From positions 26,327,023 through 26,391,022 of the forward strand of contig CM060200.1 of assembly GCA_030562195.1 (NCBI GenBank): a stretch of DNA of 64,000 bases. Reading direction: 5' to 3'. Below, in pieces: positions 12,465 through 24,227 of this stretch. The stretch is from Nipponacmea schrenckii. Its lineage: Eukaryota > Mollusca > Gastropoda > Lottiidae. Numbering within the stretch: position 1 is the first letter of the stretch; each line of letters starts with the position of its first letter. A program made the position numbers and the translations under genes. Below the pieces are notes generated by a model, which was not told the origin of the DNA, ran no database searches, and worked only from the letters and a program-made list of their open reading frames with translations.

Positions 12465-12810
12465 GCAGGCTGGGACTAGCTAGTTGATTCTTTGGTACAA
12501 TGACAGTTTACTGTGGTCAGATTGAGACTAAACATAGCAAACTATCATGTCGAACTAGCTAGTTGATTCTTTGGTACAATGACAGTTTACTGTGGTCAGA
12601 AGGAGACTAAACATACCAAGCTATCATGTCGAATTAGCTAGGTGATTGTTTGATACAATGCCAGTTTACTGTAGACAGAATGAGACTAGAACATACAAAA
12701 CTATCATGTCGAACTAGATAGTTGATTGTTTGATACAATGACAGTTTACTGTGGTCAGAATGAGACTAAACATACCAAACTATCGTGTCTAACTAGCTTG
12801 TTGATTGTTT
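12465..12810. repeat. Minisatellite, ~79 bp unit, four copies
   Basis: Tandem copies contain AACTAGCTAGTTGATTCTTT, then TACAATGACAGTTTACTGTG, then GAGACTAAACAT and CTATCATGTCG. Located downstream of the receptor gene; no ORF is conserved. Confidence 0.85.
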
Positions 12811-13184
12811 TGTTATCATTGGAATGTTCAAAAGCGTTTGACGTTTGGTTGGACGATGGGGTAAAAGATAAGTGAAACATGCTGAATTCAATGCTACCTA
12901 TAGATGAAGGTAGAAAGATGAAAATGGTGTTATTATTGACGAAGAGATTCAGGCAGTCCGGATAAGACCTTATATACCGTTATTGTAATAAAAAGATTTT
13001 GTCAGCTTGTAGACTTCGACCCGTGGTGGTTTTAGATTCGGTACATTTATTTTTTTTTTGTGGCAACAGATTGAGGATTAACTTCTGCAACCGAAGATAT
13101 TCATATAGTCAATTCATTTGCCATCTATTTCAATGTTAAATCACGTAATAAGCTCGTATTTAGTTTTCAAGAAAACTTTCTAAT

Positions 13185-13410
13185 ATGCCACATGGAAGTC
13201 TGGCCTATACTTGGTTTGTGTGCAAAAATTCAATACACCAGGACCAAGTAAACCACTACATTTTCTTGACATCCGCTTGACCATCACTGCACAAAACCAA
13301 AGTATTTAGATATCACCTTCCGCCTATCGAATCTCCCATTATCTGACAAAATCAGAAAGAAAGTACAATTTCAGGCATCAAAATCCAAATCTAGACCCAA
13401 TATAAGACTA
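13185..13410. repeat. Dispersed repeat copy, shared with 50890-51056
   Basis: The run AGTAAACCACTAC, CATCCGCTTGACC, CACTGCACAAAAC, ATCACCTTCCGC, TCTCATTATCTGA and AAATCCAAATCTAGACC is matched in order at 50890-51056. It is an interspersed repeat of unknown class, part of the foldback-associated family at 49.7-52.9 kb. Confidence 0.7.
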
Positions 13411-15240
13411 AAGATGGCATGAAAATACCTCAAAAGGAATATATTATAGAACCTTTAAGCACGTTTCGTGTTAAACAGTATACACAGCCATTCACCGCAA
13501 GGTTGTGATAGTGAATTGTTGATACAGTTAATAATGTTATTTTGATGCTTGTTTTTAATAAATTAATTAAAGGCCTGTCTTTAAAAGGGTTGGTACAATT
13601 CATAGTAATTCTGATTTACTCAATGGAAATCAAATCCGCCAAAAAATCTAAATTTGACATTGTTTACTGGAGTTCACAGTTTGTTCCGTGTTCCGGGTAA
13701 CCAATGCGGTTAAAATAATAGGAATAATTAAAATTGGGTTAAAGAAACATTATACCGGATCCTATTTTGACAGAAAACATCTTTACTATCTAAGGCGAAT
13801 ACTCCTCGACGTGTCTCATTTTTTATCGCCTTCCCGACTTCGCGCGGGCGACAAGTCGAGATTCCTCCGCTTTTTTCGTCGTGGGCGTCAAGTCGAGGAG
13901 AATTTTCTCACCTTTTTTACCCTCGTTTTCTCGCCTTTTCGTCTCTTGACATCTCGTTGGCGAGAAGTCTGGGTTATATGACCGCAGTCGGCTTCCATAA
14001 CTATCCCTTTAAATCATTCATTACCACACGAAGAAAGGTTGTTATTTCTATAAAATGCGAGAGAATCATATTCACAAATCAAAACCACAGCGGCCGTTTG
14101 AAGGTAAGAAGCATAAAATATTGTTAAATGTTGAAGTGAGAGATTTGGCAGAAACTCGAGTTGGCGCCCCATTGATGTTTTACGTTGAACGTTTGTGCAA
14201 ATCGATAATGTTTACGCATAGTGTAAATGGCTCAGATCTTTACATTCCATTGCTGTTTCAGGTGAAAACAATCGACAAGAATACAACAATGATAATGAAT
14301 TTAACTGTAGTTACCTCCCTTCTTTTTATGGTGGCTCTTAAGGCCTATGTTCACATTCGCGTTTTCAGAAGCGTTTTCTGAACCCCAAAGAGTATTTCAA
14401 TGGTGACTTGTCCACATATGCGTTATCGAAAAAACGCCACGCTTTGCCGACGGTGCGTAAAACGCCCATAACCTCCGAAGGGGTTTTGAGCGTTTTACGC
14501 CTGGCGTGATTCAATAGCTGCAACTAAATAAATTTGCACTCAAAATGTCACGTGAGCATATTGAGCAGCAGGCTACAATTACATCAGTCACAATGGGCAA
14601 GTGCTGGTATTCCCCAAATTTAGCTCGCTCTTGCAGTAATTCGTGAACCCAGTATTCGTGTGTTCTTTTCTTGTTTTTTCGCTGTTTATTATAGATATAC
14701 AGTGCTATGACTTCAATGTCAATGTCCGATTCACCGCCATGTTGTCTCCCTCTCTAGCAATTACGCCTACATTTACGCCCCAAATTACGCCTCCGAGTAC
14801 GTTAATGTGGACATAGTACAACGCGGCGTATTACGCAGAGTCTTTTCAGGCGTTTTCCTACGCGTATTTCGTGTTTATATTTATAATGTAATAGTATTAA
14901 TTCTCAATCCATAGAAATAGGTGCAGGTGTATCATACCTCAAGTTGCCAGAATTTCTGGTAAAGTAAAGTTGTTGTCAACTCTCAAATAATAAAAATTAT
15001 TAATAAATAAATGAAATATCATTATAGGAAAATACAATCAGGCTACGATTTTATTTCTTCAAAAAGACATATAGGGTAGGATATTTTGGGCAAAGGAACA
15101 ATTTCATTTATTCTTTAGAAGGCGTGAACATGGGCAGAAATCCACTTTTCTGCAATTATTAGATTTTGTTGCGTTTTTTTTTTTTTCGATTTGGGGAAAC
15201 TTTTCTTAACTCTTCGAATCTATGTATAATTCTAGCGAAA
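13411..15240. other. Intergenic region, no supported gene
   Basis: Contains a locally GC-richer patch (13790-13970) with repeated TCGCC/GTCGAG strings and a second patch (14335-14880) with many GCGTTTT/AAAACGC strings in both orientations, which looks like a diverged transposon body. Open frames at 13688-13981 and 14055-14381 show no domain or splice support. I call no gene. Confidence 0.5.
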
Positions 15241-15270
15241 CGGTTTCTTGTGTGTTAATGTTATTCTCAG

Positions 15271-15971
15271 ATGTTGGTGTTATGCACGAGTAAACGGTGT
15301 AGTTATTATGAACTTCGATGTTATAGCGAGATGTGGTGGTTGGTGCGGATTTCGAAACGACAGAATTAATCGATGTGGGTTAACCTGTGATGAAAAGGTC
15401 CAGGAATGTGCAGAATCGAATTGCTTAGAGAAATACAAGGATCAACAAGTAAGATCTCACTTTAAAGCCAGCAATTGTAAAACCGGAGAAGGAAAACGCA
15501 CATACAAGTGTAAACCTGTAAGAAATGTACTAAAAATATCACAAACGTGTGGCTTACACTCGTTATAAAGTGGTGCCCCAAACATTGACCTACCCGTGTG
15601 GGATGTTTTTGTTCAATTAGTCTTCCCTTTGGCCCAGTAAGACCTTTTTGAAAGCCCGAGTCGTCTTTCCGTGAACGAACCTCAGTTAGATCACCTGTAG
15701 AAGTAAAATAAATTGACCTATCATGTACTAGTAGTTTTACTAAAATACAAATAAAAAGTTTATCTTTTTACCCTTCTTTTGGCAAATCTGCTGGAATGAG
15801 ACGCGATCGAGTTGAAATTGTAATTTAAGCTACATTTTCCAGTCACGCGGTATGCAGAATGCATGCGGATTCATTGTTGTGGTATGTCATCACTGCTGCG
15901 GGAGCATATTTGATTACAATGAAAGGAAACATACACGATTACCAGAAAAGAAAGCAGCAAGGAGCATATGA
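15271..15971 (+). CDS. Candidate cysteine-rich protein, last two exons (function unknown)
   Basis: Exon A (15271-15517) follows a TTATTCTCAG acceptor and ends at a GTAAGA donor. Exon B (15843-15971) follows a TTTTCCAG acceptor, and the joined frame (phase 0) stays open to TGA at 15969-15971. The product would hold 14 cysteines, among them RCGGWCGF, RCGLTCDEKVQEC and CHHCCGSIFDYNE, an even number as in disulfide-rich secreted proteins. Exon A enters in phase 2, so a start exon with the signal peptide must lie upstream and was not found; alternatively the in-frame ATG at about 15308 is used. I do not recognise the family. The cysteine pattern and the two matching splice sites are the only support. 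Confidence 0.35.
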
Positions 15972-16244
15972 AATCCTGGTTAGTGAGCAACTACAAACAC
16001 CTGGTCATAAAAATCATATCATAATCGATAGACTTAATTTTCCATGAAGTTAAAATTTAAGCTCACTATTTATTCCTTCGATGTCCAAAGTTTTCACTAT
16101 GCTATTCCACACATTGTTTACTTTCACGAGATCCATTTGATCCTCTTCCCTGGCATCGTATATAAAAGGGTGTCCAACTCGACTTCCTATTGTATCGTCC
16201 TGAAATGACTTTCCTCTCGGCATGGCCACTGTACCGCAGAGGAT

Positions 16245-16280
16245 AGCGGAAAAATTCTTCAATTATTATTTCTCCTTTGT
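16245..16280 (-). pseudogene. Orphan EF-hand exon copy, paralogous to exon 2 of the peptide gene at 47.7 kb
   Basis: On the minus strand a GTTATTTCAG acceptor is followed by codons for DKGEIIIEEF in the same phase as exon 2 of the gene at 47747-48535 (ENGEITVEEF). The DNA is about 80% identical over ~40 bp. In both places a GAT/ATC trinucleotide run lies immediately on the intron side. Similarity stops after EEF, and no partner exon 1 or 3 was found. I read this as a remnant of a duplicated gene or a transposed exon. Confidence 0.55.
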
Positions 16281-16293
16281 CTGAAATAACAAA

Positions 16294-16297
<4 letters not shown>

Positions 16298-16333
<36 letters not shown>

Positions 16334-16334
16334 C
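16298..16334. repeat. (ATC)n microsatellite
   Basis: A run of about 12 TCA/ATC units. It corresponds to the GAT run at 48207-48247 in the intron of the peptide gene, read on the opposite strand. The poly-Ser and poly-Asp ORFs across it are artefacts. Confidence 0.9.
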
Positions 16335-16744
16335 GACACATTCATGCGGTTCGGCATCCGGTGCGGCGATGCGATACTTTTATTTCACCACAGCATTTAC
16401 CAGAACGAAAGTCCGGTCCTCGGGGGATTTCCATTATTTTCAGACGCCATTGTTGTTATTTTCTACTTATAGGATACACCCATAACCCCCGAGTCTTCCC
16501 CTTTTTATCTCTCGTCTGTAATACACCGCAACTATCAGGAATAAAAAATCGTACTTCTCCTCAGGGACTTCCATGATTGAGGTTGAACGAACATCGACGT
16601 TCACTCGTTCAGTCAAATTTAACACAACAGATTATCGCAACATTGTCATCGCATCAAATCCTAGGATTAAAAAAATCATCATTATATCTCACATTAGAGA
16701 ACTACTCCTAGGTTCTATTGTATACAACGTTTCAACAAATTCCA

Positions 16745-17068
16745 TTGTTATCAGTAGGTAACGTAGGACATGTTTAACAGTAGGTATCATAGGTCATGTA
16801 TTACAGTACGTATTGTAGGCCATGTTTAACGGTACCTACAGTAGGTATTGTAGGACATGCTTTACAGTAGGTACCATAGGACATGTTTGACAGTAGGTAC
16901 CGTAGGACATGTTTTACAGTAGGTATCGTAGAACATGTTTAACATTTCGTATCGTAGGACATGTTTAACATTAGTTATCGTAGGGCATGTTTAACACTAG
17001 GTATCGCAGGACACTTTTTACAGTAGGAATTGTAGGACATGTTCAACAGTAGGTATCGTAGGACATGT
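16745..17068. repeat. Minisatellite, ~25 bp unit, about 12 copies
   Basis: Head-to-tail copies of TAGGTATCGTAGGACATGTT followed by TAACA. A MITE copy is inserted at its right end, at a TTGA within the unit. Confidence 0.88.
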
Positions 17069-17383
17069 TTGAAGGGGCCCAGGCTTTATTTCTTTCGGAC
17101 AATCATCCGACAGCCTCAAACACATGAAATCTTTTGGTTAGCTAATCAGAAATATTCTACAGAGCTTACCTTTGAAATTTGAGCCTTCAAATCCATGTGA
17201 ATCCATAATTATCCGTGTTTGAAACATCATAAATGTCGTAAGAAATTACGAACGTCCCGCCATATTGGAAAACGAGTTATCCTTCCCGTCGTGCAATAGC
17301 GGTCATCTATATAAATAGACTTCAACGCATTTTCAATTGTAGACTTTGTCAACAGGACACACAATTTTCAGACTGACTGAATT
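17069..17383. mobile_element. Truncated TTAA-type MITE copy (family of 43789-44287)
   Basis: Begins AGGGGCCCAGGCTTTATTTC immediately after TTGA and matches the element at 43789 for about 310 bp with few differences. It stops abruptly at CAGACTGACTG, where Polinton coding sequence begins. The right terminal repeat present at 44270 is absent, so this copy was broken by a later rearrangement. Confidence 0.8.
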
Positions 17384-17755
17384 CAATAAGAAATGTTAGT
17401 GAACAGAATAACCAATTGAAAATTTCTAAAGACAATGGAAGAACATTTAAATTATTAACATTATTACCAGGAAGTTATAATTATGTTTCCATTAACGAAT
17501 TTATATCTCAATTTGTTGGAAGTCATAAGGATAGTCCAAATATTGAATTCGAAGGTAATTTAAATCGGAACAAAATAAAACTAAATCTTAAAGACAAATA
17601 TCAAGTAGATTTCAATGTAGAAAACTCAATAAATGAATTATTAGGTTTTGAAAAGAAATTGTATACCAAATCTACACTTGCTCCTTATAAAGCAAATATT
17701 GAAAACGACATCGATATCATCAATATTCATTGTAATTTGGTTGATGGTGGATTTT

Positions 17756-18123
17756 TGTGACACTTTATAGGTTCTGATGTAGTCCCTTTAATTTAGCTAG
17801 AAATTATTTGATATATTATATTATTGTTTTCACTGTAAAGGTGATGAGAGAGTGTCCTTGATAATTAAACTAGATTAATGCTGACTGTGCATGCAGGTTT
17901 GAAGTGGACAACTTGCATTAAAGCTACGCCAGCCAATAGCCTGCATGTTGGGTCCAGGTCGTGGTATAAGAGAGCCTGTCAAGCCTGGACCGGGAGCCAG
18001 AACAGAGGAAGATTCGCCGCCACCAATCTCCTATATCTCTCTCACCACCTTTTCAGAAGATCCATACCTAATAAATATATTAAAACACAACGTGAAGTCA
18101 TTTCAACATCTAGAAGTGCTACA
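17756..18123 (+). repeat. 5' LTR of the Ty3 element
   Basis: The right end is fixed by the 90 bp direct repeat (18034-18123 versus 24138-24227), identical at every base I compared. The left end is inferred from TG at the break in the penton-like frame. Length about 368 bp. Confidence 0.75.
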
Positions 18124-18225
18124 TCTATACACTTCTTTTGGTGCCGTGACCATGATTTCGTACGGGCAAAGATATTACTCAAGAAACTTCAGTAAAACTT
18201 CTGTTGGTAAGTAACAATTTTTACT

Positions 18226-19041
18226 ATGGCTTCAGGTGATCATTTTTTCGTAAACTTATTTAACCAAGTTGGAGGTTTGACCACCTCGTTATAAACAATA
18301 GTATAACCTCTGCCGTATCGTCTTTTAAGGGGGATCCTAACGCATTCCGCGAATGGATACAAAAAATTGAAAAATGCGCCCTTCTCAATTCTTTATTTAA
18401 TTCAAATAAAATAAACGTTGCTTTCCAGACCGCAAAAGGGCCTGTATCAAGTTTTATACAAAGATACATACAGGATAATGGCAACTGCACATGGAATGAT
18501 TTAAAGCAAGAGCTAACTCTACGATTTTCAGCAGTGACAGATCGTTCTCACGCATTCTGCTTACTGCGAAAAATCCGACAGAAAGAACACGAAAATGTTC
18601 AGCTATTTGCAGAAAGAATTTTAACTCTTTCCGAAGAGGCATATTCGTCTCGGGAAGGCGAAGAGGTCGAGCGCCAACTCGTAAGCTTTTTCATTGACGG
18701 TTTAAGAAATGACAGTTTAAGGCTCCGCCTAATGAGACAGAATCCCCAAAGGCTAAATGACGCGGTACAAAATGCAATGACGGAACAAAATTTACAAAAG
18801 CGTTTTGATCTTCGGTCTGTAAACCACCGCGCACGCAGAGGAGGACATGGAGATCGGGCATACCCGACCGAAACAATGCAAGGTGTGCCATAAAAATAAT
18901 CATGAAACAAAAAAATGTAGATACGCAAACGAAGGTACTAGAAATAAATCTCAGCCACGATGTTGGAAATGTGGGAGGTTAGGTCACATTCGAAAGGACT
19001 GTAGAGTCACAAAGAAGTCAGATTCAGGTTCGGAAAACTAA
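18226..19041 (+). pseudogene. gag: Ty3 gag (capsid and double zinc-knuckle nucleocapsid), frame-broken
   Basis: Starts at ATG 18226 (MASGDHFFVNLF). A TAA interrupts it after about 23 codons, and it continues in another frame with GDPNAFREWIQKIEK and QRYIQDNGNCTWNDLKQEL, typical of Ty3 capsid. It then reads KIRQKEHENVQLFAERIL and shifts frame again near 18847 into two CCHC knuckles, CKVCHKNNHETKKC and CWKCGRLGHIRKDC. Gag would package the element RNA. At least two frame breaks are needed to read it through. Confidence 0.85.
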
Positions 19042-19154
19042 AACCCCTCCCGGATTGTGCCAACCCGCGGAGGGAAAATTTCAGAGTCTTTAAGATAAGT
19101 TTGGCAGGAAATCCTAGCACCTGTCTGGTCAATATAGATAGGCAAAACATTAAG

Positions 19155-22100
19155 ATGTCTTGTAGACTCTGGGGCACAGGTTTCACTTATCAATAGGAAG
19201 TTGTATCATAATTTAAAGCATAAACCACGGTTAACTAAGGAAAATATTATACTGAATTCTGTGAGCGGAGAAAAACTCCATATTGATGGCGTTGCTCATT
19301 TAGAATTCAATATGAACAGTAAGAAAATTAAACACAATTTTTTTGTAACACCAGATATAAATAGAAACATGATATTAGGTATAGATTTTCTAACACAACA
19401 TGGTGTTCGGCTGTATTATGATTTGTCAGCTATGAGGGTGGGAGGAGTGTATATTCCGATGCAAGAGGACAGTCACATAAAATGCGTGATTCGCATGGCA
19501 AATACTATTGTGATACGTCCTCAAACGCAAAATGCAGTTACTGTGAAAGTAAAAGAACTACCAAGGGATACCACTGCAATGTTGCAGGTATCTACAATCG
19601 GGAAAGGTTTCTTTTCAGAAGAACCTGGTTTAATGATTGGTAACTCTGTTACCACATCAGAATTAGTCAGAAAAAATAACAAATTACTACCAATTGTTCT
19701 GACTAATGAGACAAATAAGATCTACCGTATTAAAAAGGGTACTGTGCTAGGATCGCTGTCTAATTTAGACAACTATGAAGTAAGATCAGTGCAAAGTTGT
19801 CAAGTTTCCGGTGAGTCTGGTAAAAACGATCAGTTAAAAAACATTACCGTACCTGATAAATATCGAGAAGCAGTTTTAGCCTTCTTGGATCTTGGAAGGA
19901 CTAAAACAGTCGAGATGACAATAGACACAGGTGATCATCCACCCATAAGGTTAAAACCTTACAGGGGTTCGTTAAAAAACAGGGAAGTTATAGGCATAGC
20001 TGTCGATGATATGTTAAAGGCAGGAATTATAAGACCTAGTACATATAATTGGAATTTTCCTGTGGTGATAGAAAGAACTAAGAATTCAGATGGAACCATA
20101 ACAGAATCTAAGAGATTCTGTGTGGATTTTAGAAAATTGAATGCTGTTATCAAAAAACAGTCATACTTTTTTTATCCTTTACCTCGTATTGATGATTTAT
20201 TGGCGTTATTAGGGAAAGGAAATGTCTTTTCTACACTCGACCTTAGATCGCGATTTTGGAATATACCCATTGCTGAAAAGGATAAAGAAAAGACAGCCTT
20301 TGTTTGTCATAAAGGAATTTATGAACATAATGTCATGGCTTTTGGCCTAAATAACAGTCCTTCTGTGTTTCAAAGCCTTATGAATATTGTTTTAAAAGGA
20401 TTGGAACATTTCGCTGTAGCGTACTTAGATGACATCTTAATCTTCTCAAATTCTCCTCAAGAACATATGAAACATCTACAAATAGTATTCGATCGTCTAA
20501 GATCCCATGATTTAAAACTCAAAATCAGTAAATGTTCCTTCCTACAGAACGAAACCTCATAACTGGGGTTTAGAATAACACCTGAAGGCATTAAACCAGA
20601 CGAAAAAAGGTCCAGGCAATTAGGCAAATGCCCCCTCCTACAACGGTCAGGGAAACACGCTCATTCTTAGGATTAATTTCCTTTTATAGAAGGTTTGTTC
20701 CGAATTTCTCCAAAATTGCTGAGCCAATAATCGATTTAACGAAAAAGTATTCAAGGTTTAAGTGGACTAGTGAATGTCAAACTGCTTTTGAATATTTGAA
20801 AGATAGCCTTACTATTGTTCCATTATTCGGTTATCCTGACCTTGAATTACCCTATATTCTATATACAGATGCCAGTGACACCTGTATAGGGGCATGTTTA
20901 GTTCAAGTTCAAAATGAACAAGAAGTACCTGTTTATTTTCTTTCATATAAATTGTCTAAGTCAGCTCAGAAATGGTCGGTATTAGAGAAGGAGGCATTTG
21001 CTATTAACTATAGCCTTCAAAATTTGCATGGTTCTAATTTCGTTATACGAACAGACCACAAACCTCTCCAGTATATTCTTGATTCACCAATGGAGAATAA
21101 GAAAGTTCAAATGTGGGCTTTGAATATTTCATCTTACAACTGTAAAGTTGGATATATTAAAGGCGAATTTAATTCTTGCGCTGATATGCTGTCAAGATTG
21201 CCCGATAAAGCCTCGCATGATAATTTATGTGGTTCTGAAAGTGAAGAATTGGAACCTGGTATAAGAGACAACAGCTTCGAAGTAAATGTTATAAACTCAA
21301 ATAAACTGAATCCAAGCGCCCATTACTGATGTTACGAGCGAAATCCAGCATTTAAAATTGAACGAGTTTGATATGGTTGTTGAACAATCTAAAGATCAAA
21401 ACATTATTAATATACTCGACAACTTAAAACAAGGGAACTGTAAAGCTAAAATACGCAATCAATTTTTAGTAATTGAAAACCTTGTTTATTTTATATCTGA
21501 CCCTAATGGTGAACCAATAACACGTTTGTACATTCTGGAACATTTAGTCAGTGTATTGATAACCTCCTATCATGACAAGGCAGGTCACATGGGAGTTGAC
21601 AAGGTATATGACACTATGAAAATAAAATATTATTTCCCTAACATGTATAAACAGTTACATGAGTATATCAGCAAATGTGTGATTTGTCAAACTAGGGCTC
21701 TCACTCAACAAAACCCGAGTATAGTGCAAAGTGACATTCCACCATTTCCTTCCGCTAAAATTAGCCTAGATCTGTCAGGTCCATATCACACCACATTATC
21801 TGGCAATAAATACATCATCTCGTTTATTGACTGGTACAGTGGTTGGGTCGAAAGTTTTTCTGTTCCTGATAAATGAGCAAAAATGGAGTTCACCTACTTG
21901 TAGACGAAATATTTCCAAGGTTTGGTTTTCCTTTGGAAATAGTTACCGATAATGGCACTGAAAACGTTAACAAGATGATGAAAGAAACTTTAAACGAAAT
22001 GAATATTCATCATGTACTAACATCTTTCTATAATGCTCCAGCCAACGCAAATGTTGAGCGATCACATCGTACACTTCATGACATTCTAGCAAAAAAGGTT

Positions 22101-22581
22101 AATGATGACCTAGACACCTGGGATGTTTTATTTAAATCAAGCACTTGCTGCTTTAAGGTTTAGTGTCAACGAATCGACCAAGCAATCGCCTTTCTCTTTG
22201 TTATATTCAAGGGATCCGGTTCTACCAATTGATAATATATTTAAACCCAGGCGTAAATACTTGGGTGAAGATCATCATAAGATTGATCTGGAGAAGCAAC
22301 ACAAATCCTTTGTAATGGTTCATAGAAATTTGAAAAAGGCTAAAGACAAACAGTCGAAATATGCGGATAAAAATGCCGTGGACACAAAGTCTGAAATTGG
22401 CATGCCCGTATATTTAAAGAATCATAAAAAGAGGGGAAAACTTGATAAGAAGAGGCTTCCCTATTTTAGAATCATTAAGCAAACTTCTCCGGTTTCCTTT
22501 GTAATCAGGAATCAACTAAATCAACACGAAAACTCACGCCAGACATCTCCGTCTTGCTCACATAGAATGGGACGTACCTAA
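19155..22581 (+). pseudogene. pol: Ty3 pol: protease, reverse transcriptase, RNase H, integrase (frame-broken)
   Basis: The protease active site LVDSGAQVSLI lies at about 19158-19190 and runs into a 453-codon frame from 19201. The RT catalytic motif YLDD is at 20422-20433, preceded by LDLRSRFWNIPIAEKDKEKT. The frame stops at 20562 and resumes at about 20580-20628 with RNase H features (LYTDASDTCIGACL, VLEKEAFAI, IRTDHKPL). Integrase starts at about 21358 with an HHCC zinc site (HDKAGH to CVIC), then the core acidic residues in SLDLSGPY, TDNGTEN and NVERSHRTLHD, crossing frames at about 21875 and 22150. The single-base breaks suggest decay or sequencing indels. Confidence 0.92.
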
Positions 22582-22740
22582 AGAGGCCATTGGACGTCCA
22601 CTCCGGAAAACAAATTATGCTGCTACCCCCTCTGATAGTGAGGAGAGTGATAAAAGCGAAGCTAATGATAATGTACCCTCGTTAACTCAACACTATAAAA
22701 AAAAAAGAGAGAAAGGTCTTCCAGCGAAGAAGAAATTCCA

Positions 22741-22965
22741 TTGATAGAACTCTCTAAGCGTTTAAGAGCTCGGGAAAAAGAAAGATCTGAAACTGATCAA
22801 AGAGCTCTGGAAAATGAAAGGATCGAGGAATCTGATATCGATCAAGACATGTCATCTGACGAAGATGATGAGCCGATCGAGGTCGACGCACGCAGTAAGA
22901 GGAAACATCGACGGAAAGTTGAAAATACAAAAATTCTTCTAGAAGTGATAGCCAAGTTGCTATGA
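22741..22965 (+). pseudogene. Charged C-terminal tail of Ty3 pol/integrase (remnant)
   Basis: An open segment rich in Glu, Asp, Lys and Arg (SKRLRAREKERSETDQRALE; later EESDIDQDMSSDEDDEP) directly follows the integrase C-terminal region after a frame break. No domain is recognised. It is most simply the low-complexity tail of the pol polyprotein. Confidence 0.4.
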
Positions 22966-23352
22966 CGAAAACCGGTTAAATGATTAAATTAATGATCATC
23001 GATTGATGCCATAATAGGTGTTGGCTGAATTGCTGTGATTACACCTACGATTATAAATTAATCCATTTTCAGGATTATGTTTAGTTAAACGTATGTACCT
23101 TGTGTGACATAGAATTTACTAATTATTCAACATTTTCACTGTTTATAATTTAGATAACGTGGGTTACCCTGAATCTGATCGACTGAGGCATTAAGGTTGA
23201 GTAAAAATGTAATGTTTAGACCACTAAATCACATTTCAACATCTCAAAATGGTTGATCACTTTGATACATTATCTTAAACCATTCTCATTCTATTAATAT
23301 GTCAATGTAATATCAATCGACATTTGAAGCTCAATCTTGCAGTACACCTTTA

Positions 23353-23941
23353 ATGTTTTATTGTAAAGTTGCGAGTCCGGTGTATCCGATTGACCTTAGT
23401 AAACTATGCATCGTTGCGCTGTTAATGGAAAACGAAAAAGCAATTACGCAAAATTGTCGAATTACAGTTGTTCCAAAATCTATATCACATATTTGGAAAC
23501 CTATATTGGATAATTTTAAAACCCTAACTAATTTAAGGCTCCCAGCATATTTGGAAAATATCAAAGAAAATCTCTATGAATCATCTTATGCATGACTTAC
23601 ACGGTATCAGGAAGGTTGAATTGTCTGATTCAATCTTTCCTGGTTGGGGTTATACTATTGTCTTATTGGTCATAGTTATTTTGGCATTAGTTATTATTGG
23701 CATTGTTGTTTTCAAAAAATATAAACTTAATTGCCTGAGGTCAGGGAAGAAATTGAGAAAACCAACAACAGAAGAACCCACGAAGAAAGCAGAAACAGAG
23801 TACATTGCCCTTCAACAACTTCCAGTACAATCAACAACTGCACCGACAACTACACCAACAACAACACCCATTGGATTGTATCCAGAAATACCTAGAGTAC
23901 TACAACTAAAAGAAACCAGATCTGGTACTTCTCCTATTTAA
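23353..23941 (+). pseudogene. Env-like third ORF of the Ty3 element, 3' part, frame-broken
   Basis: Two overlapping frames (23353-23595 and 23576-23941) join into the end of a type I membrane protein. It has an extracellular segment with cysteines (CITVALL-like context, NCRITVVPKSI), then a strongly hydrophobic stretch of about 25 residues (YTIVLLVIVILALVIIGIVV), a basic stop-transfer patch (FKKYK) and a Thr/Pro-rich cytoplasmic tail. It lies between integrase and the 3' LTR, where env-like ORFs of errantivirus-type Ty3 elements lie. The N-terminal two-thirds is not recognisable in 22970-23350. Similarity to a specific glycoprotein family was not established. Confidence 0.55.
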
Positions 23942-24045
23942 ATTTGGTTCAAAAATCATACTTAAATTATACAGACTGTTCCTGTTGTATCGATCCACTA
24001 AAACATCATCTTTTTCCGAATCCGCTGTTTACATTAACCATAATT

Positions 24046-24138
24046 GTCCCAGTTAGATCAATACACAAAATAATTGATCTTGTTTCAGTTGTTCCAGTTA
24101 GATCAATACGTCAAATAATTGATCTTGTTCCAGTTGTT
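24046..24138 (+). repeat. Short tandem duplication before the partial 3' LTR
   Basis: Two to three copies of CAGTTAGATCAATACACAAA followed by ATAATTGATCTTGTTCCAGTTGTT abut the surviving 90 bp of the 3' LTR. This sequence is not found in the 5' LTR, so the upstream 278 bp of the 3' LTR has been lost or replaced. Confidence 0.7.
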
Positions 24139-24227
24139 ATCTCTCTCACCACCTTTTCAGAAGATCCATACCTAATAAATATATTAAAACACAACGTGAA
24201 GTCATTTCAACATCTAGAAGTGCTACA
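24138..24227 (+). repeat. Residual 3' LTR (last 90 bp)
   Basis: Identical by eye to 18034-18123, ending GTGCTACA, then TTTT shared with the 5' junction. Confidence 0.88.

Larger units (their letters stand above)
17756..24227 (+). mobile_element. Ty3/mdg4-type LTR retrotransposon with env-like third ORF
   Basis: A 6.5 kb element with the order gag, protease, RT, RNase H, integrase, then a membrane ORF, which is the Ty3/mdg4 (formerly gypsy) order. A 5' LTR (17756-18123) starts TGTGACAC and ends GTGCTACA. The 3' LTR keeps only its last 90 bp (24138-24227). Flanking direct repeats are TTTT at 17752-17755 and 24228-24231. A TGGTGCCGTGACC segment at about 18139, 15 bp past the LTR, could be the primer-binding site. 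The reading frames are broken in several places. Confidence 0.9.

Noticed and set aside
13688..14381. Two ~100-residue ORFs (13688-13981, 14055-14381)
   Set aside because: No domain, no splice support, and they overlap repeat-like GC-rich patches.
16102..16576. ORFs with poly-Asp (minus) and poly-Ser (plus) runs
   Set aside because: They are translations of the ATC microsatellite. Only the short EF-hand exon remnant at 16245-16280 has independent support.
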